Source: Verrucomicrobiia bacterium (GTDB lineage: Bacteria > Verrucomicrobiota > Verrucomicrobiia > Limisphaerales > DSYF01). Taken from it: 64,000 nucleotides of DNA. Below the pieces are notes generated by a model, which searched no databases, was not told the DNA's origin, and saw nothing but the letters and a program-made list of their open reading frames with translations. Shown here piece by piece: positions 37,472-47,738 of this stretch (its first letter is position 1; each line of letters starts with the position of its first letter). The stretch lies in contig DASTWL010000078.1 of NCBI GenBank assembly GCA_035765895.1, positions 34,619 through 98,618 on the forward strand, in the 5' to 3' direction. The translations under genes were made by a program, and so were the position numbers.

Positions 37472-40400
37472 TCAGGCGGCAGCCGGCGCACCCGTCAAAG
37501 CCACGGGGGCTTCCTCGGGTTGATCCACCGGATTCGTGTAACCGACCTTCACATCGAGCACGAGCGACTGCATTTCCTTCACGAGCACGTTGAACGACTC
37601 GGGAATGCCGGCCTCGAGGGCGTTGTCACCCTTGACGATGCTCTCGTAGATTCGCGTGCGGCCCTGCACGTCGTCCGACTTGACGGTGAGCAGTTCCTGC
37701 AGCGTGTAAGCGGCGCCATAGGCTTCCATGGCCCACACTTCCATTTCGCCGAAACGCTGGCCGCCATACTGCGCCTTGCCGCCCAACGGCTGCTGGGTGA
37801 CGAGCGAGTAAGGCCCAACAGCGCGGGCGTGAATCTTGTCCGCGACCAGGTGTCCCAGCTTCATCATGTAGATGTAGCCGACCACCACTTCCTGATCAAA
37901 CGGCTCGCCGGTGCGGCCGTCGTAGAGCCGCGCCTTGCCGTTTTCCCCAATCAAAGGTTTCTCCCTCTCGTGGCGCTGATGTTGCACGGCCTCCTTCAGA
38001 TAGCCACGCACTTCCTTTTCTTTGATGCCGTCGAAGACCGGGGTGGCGATCTTGATGCCGAGCAGCTTGCACGCCCAGCCCAGGTGCGTTTCCAACACCT
38101 GGCCGACGTTCATGCGCGAGGGCACCCCCAGCGGATTCAGAACAATGTCCACCGGCGTGCCGTCGCTGAGGAACGGCATGTCCTCTTCGTGCGTGATGCG
38201 GGCCACGACACCCTTGTTGCCGTGACGGCCGGCCATCTTGTCACCCACCGAAAGCTTGCGCTTCGAGGCGATGTAAACTTTCACCGACTTGATGACGCCA
38301 GAGTCGCCGCCGCCGCCGGCCTCAAAGCGTTCGAGTTCCTCGTCATACTGCATCTGGAGGTCGTCAAACTTCTTCTTAAAGCCGCCGATGATTTCGTTGA
38401 TCTTGTTGCGGATGGGCGAAGGATCGATCTCGATCCGGTCATACACTTCCGCCAGCTTGCGCAGCAGCGTCTTGGTGATCTTGCGGTTCGCAGGGATGAT
38501 GATCTCACCCGTCTCGCTGTTCACCACATCGAGCGGAATCTTCTCCCCGAGGAGGATGTTGGAAAGCGCCTCAGTCAACTGATCGCTCAACTCGTCCTTC
38601 TTCTTCTTGTATTCCTCCTCGATCTGCTTGGCCGCCTTGCGCTCGTCAGAAGTCGCCTTCTCGCGGTCGGACTCCTTCTTCGAGGAAACCTTGACGTCCA
38701 TGACGATGCCGTAGGTGCCGGAGGGAACCTTCAGCGAGGTGTCCTTAACGTCCGCCGCCTTTTCACCGAAGATGGCGCGCAGCAACCGTTCTTCCGGCGC
38801 CAGTTCGGTTTCGCTCTTGGGCGTGATTTTACCCACGAGGATGTCGCCGGGCTTCACTTCGGCGCCGATGCGGATGACCCCGTCCGGCCCGAGATTCTTC
38901 AACGCTTCGTCACCGAGGTTCGGGATGTCGCGCGTAATTTCCTCCGGTCCAAGCTTGGTGTCGCGGGCCGCCACTTCGAACTCATCGATGTGGATCGAGG
39001 TGAAAATGTCCTCCTTCGCGACGCGTTCACTGATCATGATTGCGTCCTCGAAGTTGTAACCGTTCCACGGCATGAACGCGACGAGCACGTTGCGACCGAG
39101 GGCGAGTTCGCCACCCTTGGTGCAGGGTCCGTCCGCAATCACCTGCCCCTTCTTCACATGGTCGCCCTTCTGGACCAGGATCTTCTGGTTGATGCAGGTC
39201 GCCGCGTTGGAGCGCATGAATTTGCGCACCTGATAAACCCACACGCCCTTCTCGGGATCGTGCTTAATTTTCTTTTTGCCCTCGGGCAGTTTGCCGTCGG
39301 CGGTGAGGATGATCTGGTCACCGTTAATGGACGCCACCTTGCCGGCCTCCTCGGCGACAATGACAGCGCGCGAGTCGCGAGCCACCCGTTCTTCCAACCC
39401 GGTCGCCACCAGCGGCGCCTCAGGCACCAACAACGGCACGGCCTGGCGTTGCATGTTCGAACCCATCAACGCGCGGTTGGCGTCGTCGTGCTCCAGGAAC
39501 GGAATCAGGGATGCCGCCACCGAAACGAGCTGCTTCGGCGAAACGTCCATGTAATCCACGCGGGCCGGCTCGATGTCCACGAAGTCACCGCCACGGCAAC
39601 GGCAAGGCACGCGTTCCACGGTGAAGTGGCCCTTTTCATCGACCGGCGCATTGGCCTGCGCGATGGAATAATTCTCCTCACGGTCGGCCGTGAGATACTC
39701 AATTTCGTTGGTAACGCGCCCATTGTTAACCTTCCGATAAGGGGTCTCAATGAAGCCAAAGTCATTGATGCGCGCAAATGTGGCCATTGAGGCAATGAGG
39801 CCGATGTTCGGACCTTCGGGCGTTTCAATGGGGCAAATGCGCCCGTAATGTGACGGGTGAACGTCGCGAACTTCGAAGCCCGCACGGTCGCGGCTCAGGC
39901 CGCCAGGTCCGAGGGCAGATAGACGGCGCTTGTGCGTCAACTCGGCCAGCGGATTGATCTGGTCCATGAACTGACTGAGCTGACTGCGTCCAAAAAAGTC
40001 GCGAATCACGGCGCTCAGCGCCTTCGGATTGATCAATTTCTGCGGCGTCATCTGTTCGATCGACTGATCGAACAAGGTCATGCGCTCCTTGACGAGGCGC
40101 TCGGTGCGCGCGAGGCCGACCCGGCACTGGTTGGCGAGCAACTCACCCACGGTGCGGATGCGGCGGCTGCCAAGATGGTCGATGTCGTCCAGGCTGCCTT
40201 CGCCCTTCTTGAGGCGGAGCAGATACTTGGTGGCAGCCACCAAGTCTTCCTTGGTCAGGATGCGCGAATCACCGCCCTTGATGCCGAGCTTCTGGTTGAT
40301 CTTGTAACGCCCCACGCGGCCCAAGTCGTAACGCTTGGCGTCAAAGAACAGACGCTTGATGAGCGCCCGGGCGTTGGCGGCCGTGGGCGGATCGCCCGGA

Positions 40401-41380
40401 CGCAGCCGGCGGTAAATATCCTTCAAGGCCTCCTCTTCGTTCTTCGCCGGATCCTTCTTCATGCACTTGATGATGATGCCGTCATCGAGTGCCGTATCCA
40501 CGACCTTGATCCGGTTGACGCCAAGTTCGCCGATTTGCTTCACCACCGCCTTGGAAAGCGGTTCAAAGGCACGCGCCACGACCAGCCCCTTGTCCACGTC
40601 GAGCACATCCTCCGTCAGCACCTTGGTGGCGAGCGTATCGGATTTTTCGGCTTCCTTGATGGTCATCTCCTCCACGTCATAGAAGAGCTTCAAAATTTCC
40701 TCGTCCGTGCCGCGATTCTTTTCCTCGTCCTTCTTGGACTTTTCCTTGCCTTCCACGTCGAGGAACGCCAGCGCGCGGAAAAGCGTCGTGGTCAAAAATT
40801 TGCGGCGGCGCTTTTTGCGGTCGAGATAGACGTAGAGCAAATCGCTCGTGTCGAACTGGGCTTCATACCAGGAGCCGCGGTCCGGGATGATGCGGAAGGA
40901 AAAAAGCTCCTTGCCGTTCGGGTGAATGGTTTTCTCGAAGGCCAGACCGGGCGAACGATGCAACTGGCTCACGATGACGCGTTCGGCGCCATTGATGACG
41001 AACGTGCCCTGGGGTGTCATGAGCGGAAGTTCGCCCATGAACACCTTCTCCTCCTTCGTGCCCCGCTCATCCTTGAGCAGGAACGTGACGTAGAGCGGCG
41101 CGCCGTAGGTCAGGCCTTCGCGCAGGCACTCCAGCCAGTCGAGCTTGGGTTCGCCGATTTCGTAGGAATGAAAATCCAGCACGCACTTCCCATCATAGCT
41201 TTCAATGGGAAACACCTCGGTGAACACGGCCTGAAGGCCGAGATTCCGACGCTTGGAAGGAGCGACCTCCGCCTGCAAAAACTCAAGGTAGGAGTTGGTC
41301 TGCAACTCGATGAGGTTGGGCGGGGCAACGACTTCTTTGATCTTGCCGAAGTTGATACGTTCAGTTGTTCGCGATGCCAT
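37472..41380 (-). CDS. rpoB: DNA-directed RNA polymerase subunit beta
   Basis: 1302 residues from ATG at 41380 ([18 protein letters not shown]); the frame is open upstream through the leader but those codons are not conserved. The rifampicin region [21 protein letters not shown] is largely wild type: Asp516, His526 and Ser531 equivalents are kept, while the Asn518 equivalent is Ile. [20 protein letters not shown] and [10 protein letters not shown] are also present. Preceded by a leader with three stem-loops after rplL. Confidence 0.98.
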   Translation of the reverse strand: MASRTTERINFGKIKEVVAPPNLIELQTNSYLEFLQAEVAPSKRRNLGLQAVFTEVFPIESYDGKCVLDFHSYEIGEPKLDWLECLREGLTYGAPLYVTFLLKDERGTKEEKVFMGELPLMTPQGTFVINGAERVIVSQLHRSPGLAFEKTIHPNGKELFSFRIIPDRGSWYEAQFDTSDLLYVYLDRKKRRRKFLTTTLFRALAFLDVEGKEKSKKDEEKNRGTDEEILKLFYDVEEMTIKEAEKSDTLATKVLTEDVLDVDKGLVVARAFEPLSKAVVKQIGELGVNRIKVVDTALDDGIIIKCMKKDPAKNEEEALKDIYRRLRPGDPPTAANARALIKRLFFDAKRYDLGRVGRYKINQKLGIKGGDSRILTKEDLVAATKYLLRLKKGEGSLDDIDHLGSRRIRTVGELLANQCRVGLARTERLVKERMTLFDQSIEQMTPQKLINPKALSAVIRDFFGRSQLSQFMDQINPLAELTHKRRLSALGPGGLSRDRAGFEVRDVHPSHYGRICPIETPEGPNIGLIASMATFARINDFGFIETPYRKVNNGRVTNEIEYLTADREENYSIAQANAPVDEKGHFTVERVPCRCRGGDFVDIEPARVDYMDVSPKQLVSVAASLIPFLEHDDANRALMGSNMQRQAVPLLVPEAPLVATGLEERVARDSRAVIVAEEAGKVASINGDQIILTADGKLPEGKKKIKHDPEKGVWVYQVRKFMRSNAATCINQKILVQKGDHVKKGQVIADGPCTKGGELALGRNVLVAFMPWNGYNFEDAIMISERVAKEDIFTSIHIDEFEVAARDTKLGPEEITRDIPNLGDEALKNLGPDGVIRIGAEVKPGDILVGKITPKSETELAPEERLLRAIFGEKAADVKDTSLKVPSGTYGIVMDVKVSSKKESDREKATSDERKAAKQIEEEYKKKKDELSDQLTEALSNILLGEKIPLDVVNSETGEIIIPANRKITKTLLRKLAEVYDRIEIDPSPIRNKINEIIGGFKKKFDDLQMQYDEELERFEAGGGGDSGVIKSVKVYIASKRKLSVGDKMAGRHGNKGVVARITHEEDMPFLSDGTPVDIVLNPLGVPSRMNVGQVLETHLGWACKLLGIKIATPVFDGIKEKEVRGYLKEAVQHQRHEREKPLIGENGKARLYDGRTGEPFDQEVVVGYIYMMKLGHLVADKIHARAVGPYSLVTQQPLGGKAQYGGQRFGEMEVWAMEAYGAAYTLQELLTVKSDDVQGRTRIYESIVKGDNALEAGIPESFNVLVKEMQSLVLDVKVGYTNPVDQPEEAPVALTGAPAAA

Positions 41381-41478
41381 TTGGACCTTTTCTATGCTGG
41401 CCGGCTCACCCGCCGGACCGGTTCTGCCGCTAAACGATACAAGGCAAGGTTCCTGAGCGTTCAGGAACTTGCCCAATG

Positions 41479-41562
41479 CAACTGCCGGGGCAGTTGAAAA
41501 ATTGTCTGTTGACCGCCTCCAGTCAGAGGCGGCAAAGGGGCGGCAGCCGAAGCCACCGCCCC
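41479..41562 (-). promoter_or_regulatory. rplL-rpoB intercistronic leader with three stem-loops
   Basis: In the 195 bases between rplL and rpoB, minus-strand transcripts can form GGGGCGG/CCGCCCC (41537-41562), CCGCCTC/GAGGCGG (41513-41532) and CAACTGCC/GGCAGTTG (41479-41496), with a TTTTT between the last two. This resembles the attenuator/processing region known between rplL and rpoB in E. coli, which sets polymerase below ribosomal-protein synthesis. No perfect hairpin-plus-T terminator is present. Confidence 0.55.
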
Positions 41563-41575
41563 GGGAAACCGTCGG

Positions 41576-41965
41576 TTACTTGACTTCGACCTTGCCGCCC
41601 GCTTCTTCGAGCTTCTTCTTGGCGGCATCTGCGTCCGCCTTGGAAGCGCCTTCGAGCACGGGCTTGGGTGCGCCTTCAACCAGCGCCTTGGCTTCGGCGA
41701 GGCCGAGGCCGGCCTTGACTTCGCGCACGGCCTTGATGACGGCAATCTTCTTGTCCGCCGGCACCGATGCGAGAATCACGTCAAAAGTGGTCTTGGCTTC
41801 CGCCGCCGGAGCCGCCGCGCCACCGCCGCCACCTGCGACCGCCGCAACGGCCACCGGAGCCGCCGCCGTGACGCCCCACTTTTCTTCCAGTTTCTTCACC
41901 AAGTCAGCGGCCTCAATGACCGTGAGCTTGCTCAGTTCTTCTACGAGGTTACCAATGTCAGCCAT
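41576..41965 (-). CDS. rplL: 50S ribosomal protein L7/L12
   Basis: 129 residues from ATG at 41965, with GAAAGGAA upstream as ribosome site. The helical dimerisation domain ([29 protein letters not shown]), an alanine/glycine-rich hinge and the factor-binding domain ([26 protein letters not shown]) are in order. Recruits elongation factors to the ribosome. Confidence 0.96.
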   Translation of the reverse strand: MADIGNLVEELSKLTVIEAADLVKKLEEKWGVTAAAPVAVAAVAGGGGGAAAPAAEAKTTFDVILASVPADKKIAVIKAVREVKAGLGLAEAKALVEGAPKPVLEGASKADADAAKKKLEEAGGKVEVK

Positions 41966-42117
41966 GTTTCCTTTCGTCTCGTCGCTGCCCGCGGCCACGG
42001 GCAATTTAAGTCCACTGCCAGCAAACCGACGATTTACGTTGTTGATGTTTGTTTCTCCGCCTCGCGGGCTTGACGCGACGCGGAAATCTTCCTTGGCACG
42101 CCGCCATCTGCGGCAAG

Positions 42118-42627
42118 TTATGCCTTCTCGGACTTGGCCTTGATGACGCGCGCCAGTTGCGAACCGGGCGTGTTGAGCAGGACCGCCAGCTTGGTGGCCG
42201 GTGCCTGGATGACGCCGAGCAGCTTGCCGCGCAGCACTTCGATGGACGGCAGATCGGCGAGGGCAAGAATGGTGTCCTTTTCGAGACGCTCGTTGCCCAT
42301 GAAGCCGAAGTTTAGCTTCAGCTTGTCAAACTCGGCACTGAAATTTTTGAGGATCTTGGCCGTGGCCGAAACATCCTTCTGGCCGGTCACCACGGCGAGC
42401 ATGCCCGCCAAGGTGCCGCCGAGGTCGGCGATGCCCGCCTCTTTGGCAGCGATCCGAAACACGGAGTTTTTGACCACGTGGAATTCGGCGCCCACCTTGA
42501 ACAGGCGTTTCCGCAACTCCGTCAACTGGCCGACATTGAGGCCCTGGAATGAGGCCACAATGAAGAACGGCGAGGCGTTCAGCCGGGCCACGTATTCCTT
42601 GGTGAGATTCAGTTTTTCAGCACGCAT
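42118..42627 (-). CDS. rplJ: 50S ribosomal protein L10
   Basis: 169 residues: [39 protein letters not shown] and a C-terminal helical tail that would bind L7/L12. The stop is about 150 bases from rplL. The gap to rplA is only about 32 bases, too short for the folded L10-binding leader known in E. coli. Confidence 0.95.
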   Translation of the reverse strand: MRAEKLNLTKEYVARLNASPFFIVASFQGLNVGQLTELRKRLFKVGAEFHVVKNSVFRIAAKEAGIADLGGTLAGMLAVVTGQKDVSATAKILKNFSAEFDKLKLNFGFMGNERLEKDTILALADLPSIEVLRGKLLGVIQAPATKLAVLLNTPGSQLARVIKAKSEKA

Positions 42628-42659
42628 GGCTCTTTAATTCGTTGAGGTTGTCACGGGGC

Positions 42660-43352
42660 TCAGGCCGCAAATTCTTTCAGGTCCACCCGCACGGCCGGGC
42701 TCATGGTCAGCGAGATCGCGCAGCAGCGCACATAGGTGCCACGCACGCTGGCCGGCCGCGCCTTGACCACGGCTTCGATGACCGCCCGCGCGTTTTCCTC
42801 GATCTGCACGGACGTGAAGCTCCCCTTGCCCACCGCAACGTGAACGTTACCAGCCTTGTCAACCTTGTATTCAACGCGGCCCGCCTTGACTTCCTTGACA
42901 GCCTTGGCCGTGTCGTCGGTGACCGTGCCAGTCTTGGGATTGGGCATCAATCCGCGCGGTCCGAGCACCTTGCCCAGCTTGCGGACTTCCACCATCGCTT
43001 CCGGCGTGGCCACCGCCACGTCAAAGTCAGCCCAGCCGTCGTTGCACTTCTTGATCATGTCATCAAAGCCAACGAATTCGGCGCCCGCCGCCTTGGCGGC
43101 ATCAGCCGCCGGTCCTGGCTTGGCGAAGACGAGGACGCGGACCGTCTTGCCACTGCCGTGGGGCAGCGGCACGGTTCCACGCACCATCTGGTCGGATTGT
43201 TTGGGATCAACCCCCAAGCGGAATGCCAGATCAATGCTTTCATTGAACTTGGCCTTGGGGAATTTGCTCAGAACTTCAATCGCAGCCTTGAGCGGATAGC
43301 CTTTTTTGGCATCCACGAGCTGCAGGGCTTTGGTGTATCGCTTGCTTGGCAT
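42660..43352 (-). CDS. rplA: 50S ribosomal protein L1
   Basis: 230 residues from ATG at 43352 (MPSKRYTKALQLVDAKKGYPL). HGSGKTVRVLVFAKPG, KLGKVLGPRGLMPNPKTGTV and GRVEYKVDKAGNVHVAVGKGSF are L1. In-frame codons upstream run into rplK and are not conserved. Confidence 0.97.
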   Translation of the reverse strand: MPSKRYTKALQLVDAKKGYPLKAAIEVLSKFPKAKFNESIDLAFRLGVDPKQSDQMVRGTVPLPHGSGKTVRVLVFAKPGPAADAAKAAGAEFVGFDDMIKKCNDGWADFDVAVATPEAMVEVRKLGKVLGPRGLMPNPKTGTVTDDTAKAVKEVKAGRVEYKVDKAGNVHVAVGKGSFTSVQIEENARAVIEAVVKARPASVRGTYVRCCAISLTMSPAVRVDLKEFAA

Positions 43353-43410
43353 GTCTGGGGTGCGGTGCAGACGAGCGGAGGCTCTCCCGCGGTTTTGGTT
43401 AAAAATTGAA

Positions 43411-43836
43411 TCAACCGACGACTTCAATGCCCATGCTGCGGGCCGTGCCGGCAATGACGCGGGCAGCCGCCTCCTCGCTGGTGGCATTCATGTCATTCAG
43501 CTTGAGCTTCACAATGTCCATCACCTGCTTCTTGGTCACCTTGCCGACCTTGTCCTTGTTGGGCGTCTTGGAACCTGAAGCTATGCCCGCAGCCTTCTTC
43601 AGCAGGGCCGAGGCCGGCGGTGATTTGGTGATGAAGGTGAAGGACTTGTCCTGGTAAACCGTGATGACGACCGGAATGATCATGCCGGCCTGGTCCTTGG
43701 TTTTGGCGTTGAATTCCTTGCAGAAGCCCATGATGTTCACGCCGTGCTGACCCAGCGCGGGGCCCACAGGCGGGGCGGGATTGGCCTGCCCGGCCGGAAT
43801 CTGCAGCTTGATCTGTCCTGTGACTTTCTTTGCCAT
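43411..43836 (-). CDS. rplK: 50S ribosomal protein L11
   Basis: 141 residues from ATG at 43836: [42 protein letters not shown] and a C-terminal RNA-binding domain ending [12 protein letters not shown]. Follows nusG and precedes rplA as usual. Target of thiostrepton-type antibiotics. Confidence 0.97.
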   Translation of the reverse strand: MAKKVTGQIKLQIPAGQANPAPPVGPALGQHGVNIMGFCKEFNAKTKDQAGMIIPVVITVYQDKSFTFITKSPPASALLKKAAGIASGSKTPNKDKVGKVTKKQVMDIVKLKLNDMNATSEEAAARVIAGTARSMGIEVVG

Positions 43837-43914
43837 GTTGTTCGTCGATTCGTTAAATTGTTGACCGCTGAAGGGCAAATCGTCGCTCCGACCGCCACCT
43901 CAACTTTTTGCGCA

Positions 43915-44463
43915 TCACGCCTTCTCCACCTGCCAGTATTCCAATTCCACCGGGGTGTTGCGGCCGAAAATGTTGACCGTCACCTTCAATTTGCCCCGCT
44001 CCGGCTCCACCTCTTCAATGATGCCGCTGAAATTGAGGAAGGGGCCGTTGTTGATCTTGACCGTCTCGCCCACTTCAAAACTGACCTTCGGGCGTTCGGT
44101 TTCCTCGGATTCCGAAATCTGCGCCTTGATCTGTTCCACTTCCTCCGCCGGCGTCGGCGTGGGAGGCTCGCCCCCAACAAAGCCAATCACTCCCTGCGTT
44201 TCCTTGATGAAATACCAAGGCTTCTCAATGATGCGTCCGTTTTCATCCAACAACGACATGTTGATGAACACGTAACCGGGCCAGAGCTTGCGGGTGGAGA
44301 CGGTTTTCTTGTTGTTCCGGACCTCGACCACTTTCTCCATCGGCACGAGGACTTCCTGGATGAACTCACCCATCTCCTCCGCCTTAAGACGCTTGTCGAT
44401 GCTCTCCTTGACCTTCTGCTCCTGGCCGGAAAGGGTGTGAATGACGAACCACTGGCTGCGCAT
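43915..44463 (-). CDS. nusG: Transcription termination/antitermination factor NusG
   Basis: 182 residues. The NGN domain (QWFVIHTLSGQEQKVKESI, LWPGYVFINMSL) and the KOW domain (VGETVKINNGPFLNFSGIIEEVEPERGKLKVTVNIFG) are complete. A Pro/Glu-rich linker of about 20 residues (PPTPTPAEEVEQIKAQI) separates them, a bit longer than in E. coli. Four bases after secE. Confidence 0.96.
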   Translation of the reverse strand: MRSQWFVIHTLSGQEQKVKESIDKRLKAEEMGEFIQEVLVPMEKVVEVRNNKKTVSTRKLWPGYVFINMSLLDENGRIIEKPWYFIKETQGVIGFVGGEPPTPTPAEEVEQIKAQISESEETERPKVSFEVGETVKINNGPFLNFSGIIEEVEPERGKLKVTVNIFGRNTPVELEYWQVEKA

Positions 44464-44467
44464 GCGA

Positions 44468-44731
44468 TTAAATCTTGTTGATCACCATCACACCCCACGA
44501 CGAAAAGTAATCCACCACCACGGTGAACCCGCCAAGCAGGGCAATGGTGATAAACACCACCACACTCGCCCCCTTCAACTCATCCCACGTTGGCCAAGTG
44601 CACTTTTTCAACTCCTCGCGCGTCTCTGCAACGTAATCCGACAGCCGTTTCAAGTAGCCCTGCCACCAGAGCAACCCGAAGGCCGCGCCGATGACCACCA
44701 CCCAGATCCCAATTTTAATCAGATCGTTCAC
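44468..44731 (-). CDS. secE: Preprotein translocase subunit SecE
   Basis: 87 residues from a GTG start at 44731, chosen because the frame upstream runs into the tRNA-Ser gene. A first hydrophobic segment (IKIGIWVVVIGAAFGLLWW), the conserved amphipathic TREELKKCTWPTWDELK and the final membrane helix VVVFITIALLGGFTVVVDYF are the SecE core. It is part of the SecYEG channel. It is followed by nusG, as in most bacteria. Confidence 0.88.
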   Translation of the reverse strand: MNDLIKIGIWVVVIGAAFGLLWWQGYLKRLSDYVAETREELKKCTWPTWDELKGASVVVFITIALLGGFTVVVDYFSSWGVMVINKI

Positions 44732-44751
44732 AAGCAATTCTTCTATCGTGG

Positions 44752-44838
44752 CGGAGAGGGAGGGATTCGAACCCCCGTCAGGCTTTCGCCTGAAGCGGTT
44801 TTCAAGACCGCCGCGATAGACCACTCTGCCACCTCTCC
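44752..44838 (-). tRNA. tRNA-Ser, anticodon TGA
   Basis: An 87-base cloverleaf: acceptor GGAGAGG/CCTCTCC, anticodon loop with TGA, a long variable arm (GCTTCAGGCGAAAGCCTGAC) as required for type II tRNAs, and GGTTCGAATCC in the T arm. CCA is not encoded. It lies between tRNA-Trp and secE. Confidence 0.95.
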
Positions 44839-44854
44839 AGATTTCGCAGATTGG

Positions 44855-44927
44855 CACGGCGGGAGGGAATCGAACCCCCAACCAACGGTTTTGGAGACCG
44901 CTACTCTGCCAATTGAGCTACCGCCGT
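44855..44927 (-). tRNA. tRNA-Trp, anticodon CCA
   Basis: A 73-base cloverleaf: acceptor ACGGCGG/CCGCCGT, anticodon loop CTCCAAA with CCA, T arm GGTTCGATTCC, discriminator G. Position between tuf and secE is the conserved place of tRNA-Trp in many bacteria. Confidence 0.95.
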
Positions 44928-44960
44928 TGCCGCCCGTCTTGTTCCGCTTCAAATCAGACA

Positions 44961-44995
44961 AAATGGGGGCGGGAAGGTTTCCCCTCCCGCGCCCC
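44961..44995 (-). terminator. Terminator-like hairpin after tuf
   Basis: Minus strand GGGGCGCGGGAGG pairs with CCTTCCCGCCCC (one bulge, short loop), then ATTTTG. It lies between tuf and tRNA-Trp, 14 bases after the tuf stop; the short T run suggests partial termination or RNA processing. Confidence 0.55.
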
Positions 44996-45008
44996 GGGAA
45001 TTCCAACC

Positions 45009-46196
<1,188 letters not shown>

Positions 46197-46255
46197 TGCT
46201 GCTTCCTGTTGTTATTGTTCTCGTTTGTTGCGACCGGTTGTTTCGTTAAGCATGG

Positions 46256-46328
46256 AGCCCACGATCAGGATTGAACTGATGACCTCGTCCTTACCAAGGA
46301 CGTGCTCTACCAACTGAGCTACGTGGGC
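46256..46328 (-). tRNA. tRNA-Thr, anticodon GGT
   Basis: A 73-base cloverleaf: acceptor GCCCACG/CGTGGGC, anticodon loop TTGGTAA with GGT, T arm AGTTCAATCCT. CCA not encoded. First gene of the long minus-strand operon, preceded by a hairpin-rich leader and a near-consensus promoter. Confidence 0.95.
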
Positions 46329-46337
46329 ACCGAAACT

Positions 46338-46414
46338 GTCTGCCTAATCCTGACACCGGCAGACGACAAAAAAACCGCAGCCCCCTTTCCTGCTCGGGAA
46401 TTTGCTTTGGGGCT
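46338..46414 (-). promoter_or_regulatory. Leader with terminator-like attenuator upstream of tRNA-Thr/tuf
   Basis: Between promoter and tRNA, the minus-strand transcript first forms AGCCCC/GGGGCT (46379-46414, with an inner TTCC/GGAA) followed by GCGG and a run of seven T (46368-46374), a plausible intrinsic terminator. A second perfect 7-bp hairpin GTCTGCC/GGCAGAC (46338-46364) comes directly before the tRNA. The two could switch expression of the whole operon or serve RNA processing. Confidence 0.55.
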
Positions 46415-46452
46415 AGCGATTTTTTGACTTTAACGGCCCAATGTCAGGTAGC

Positions 46453-46481
46453 AAAATAGGAATGCGCGTTCAGAGTGTCAA
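46453..46481 (-). promoter_or_regulatory. Strong sigma-70-type promoter of the tRNA-Thr-tuf-rpo-ribosomal superoperon
   Basis: Minus strand TTGACA (46476-46481), exactly 17 bases, then TATTTT (46453-46458). Upstream lies an A-rich stretch with AAAAAATTCC, like an UP element. Initiation would fall near 46446, about 120 bases before tRNA-Thr. Confidence 0.75.
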
Positions 46482-46618
46482 CGAGTTTTCGGAATTTTTT
46501 CTGGACAATGTGTCTCCCGGTGCAATCTCCTCCAACCTCTGCCGCAACAAGCGCTTAAAGCATCGTGCCTGCGCCCACCAAGAACCGCACGCACGCCCTT
46601 CAAAGGACTGCAAACGGA

Positions 46619-47659
46619 TCAAATTCGCCCGCAAAATCTCACCACCACGCAATTCGTTGCGGGCGGCTTCAGCGCGACAAGCTGGGCGCCAACCGCCGCG
46701 GTCCGAACGGCCTGGCCTTCCCCTCCACTTTGGCTGGGTGTTCCCCGTTGCGGCAGCGTTTCCCGAGGGATGTGGGTAAACTGCATGCCCAGCACGAGCA
46801 GCGCAATCAGCCCGAAATAAAGCGTCCCCATCGTCCAACGTTGGCCGGGCGTCACTTCAAAATAACGCCGCTCCGCCTCGCTCTGGCGACGGAACAGCGA
46901 GAAAACCCGCGGCGCGGAAAATACGAGAATCAGAAAAAGAATGAAGCTCGGGTGCAAAATCGTCAGCCCTACGACGATCACCAGCCCCACCACCCACAGC
47001 CAGGGCGACAGCGCCGTCACGATACGGCCGCCGTCAAGCATGCCGAGCGGAGCCAGGTTGAAGAGGTTGAGAAAGAATCCCATGTAAGCCAGCGCACGAA
47101 ACAGCAGATTGCCGGTGAGCAGATGGACGATTTCGCAGACAGCGGCACCGAACGCGCCCAGCAACGGCCCGCCAATGCCGACCTGCGCCTCAACCCATGC
47201 GTTGCGCGGCGCCTCCTTGAGCGCAATGAATGCACCCATGAACGGAATAAACACCGGCGCCCCCACTTTGAGGCCACATCTCTTCGCCGCCAGCAGATGA
47301 CCGCATTCGTGAACGAAAATGAGCAGCACGAAACCCAACGCAAACCACCAGCCCCAAGCCATGGCATAGGCGGCCACCGACAGAATCATGGTGCCGCCCG
47401 TCTTGAACAACACCGGGAAGAATTTGATCGCCGGCAAAATGATGAGTTTAAGCTTGGCCCCCAGCTTGAGAAGCAGCACGCCCACCACGCCCAGCGAACC
47501 GAGCAACTTCTTCAACCGGCTTTCCGATCGCGCGTCCGCCACGCCCGGCCGTTCCTCCGGCCGCGGCAGATCCGGCGGCGGGTTCGAACCGATGACCGGC
47601 GGGGCGGGCGGCAGCTGCCGGTTGATGACCGGGGGCGCATCGGATTCATGTTCATTCAT
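46619..47659 (-). CDS. Site-2 protease family (M50) intramembrane metalloprotease
   Basis: 346 residues with several membrane helices. The zinc motif HECGH (117-121) is in LLIFVHECGHLLAAKRCG and the third ligand segment is FNLAPLGMLDGGRIV, as in S2P proteases. A Pro-rich cytoplasmic N-terminus of about 45 residues precedes the first helix. No PDZ domain is visible. Substrate unknown; such proteases often release membrane-bound regulators. It is followed upstream by rnhC on the same strand. Confidence 0.87.
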   Translation of the reverse strand: MNEHESDAPPVINRQLPPAPPVIGSNPPPDLPRPEERPGVADARSESRLKKLLGSLGVVGVLLLKLGAKLKLIILPAIKFFPVLFKTGGTMILSVAAYAMAWGWWFALGFVLLIFVHECGHLLAAKRCGLKVGAPVFIPFMGAFIALKEAPRNAWVEAQVGIGGPLLGAFGAAVCEIVHLLTGNLLFRALAYMGFFLNLFNLAPLGMLDGGRIVTALSPWLWVVGLVIVVGLTILHPSFILFLILVFSAPRVFSLFRRQSEAERRYFEVTPGQRWTMGTLYFGLIALLVLGMQFTHIPRETLPQRGTPSQSGGEGQAVRTAAVGAQLVALKPPATNCVVVRFCGRI

Positions 47660-47738
47660 TCTGGGAATGATTTGGCCGCCGTCGCCAACTGGTCAACGGG
47701 AATTGTCTGGCACGAGCCGGGCAATCCTCTCCCGCGTC

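Noticed and set aside
33195..41497. Several very long plus-strand frames (500-780 codons) opposite rpoC and rpoB
   Set aside because: All are antisense to unmistakable polymerase genes; composition is that of shadow frames.
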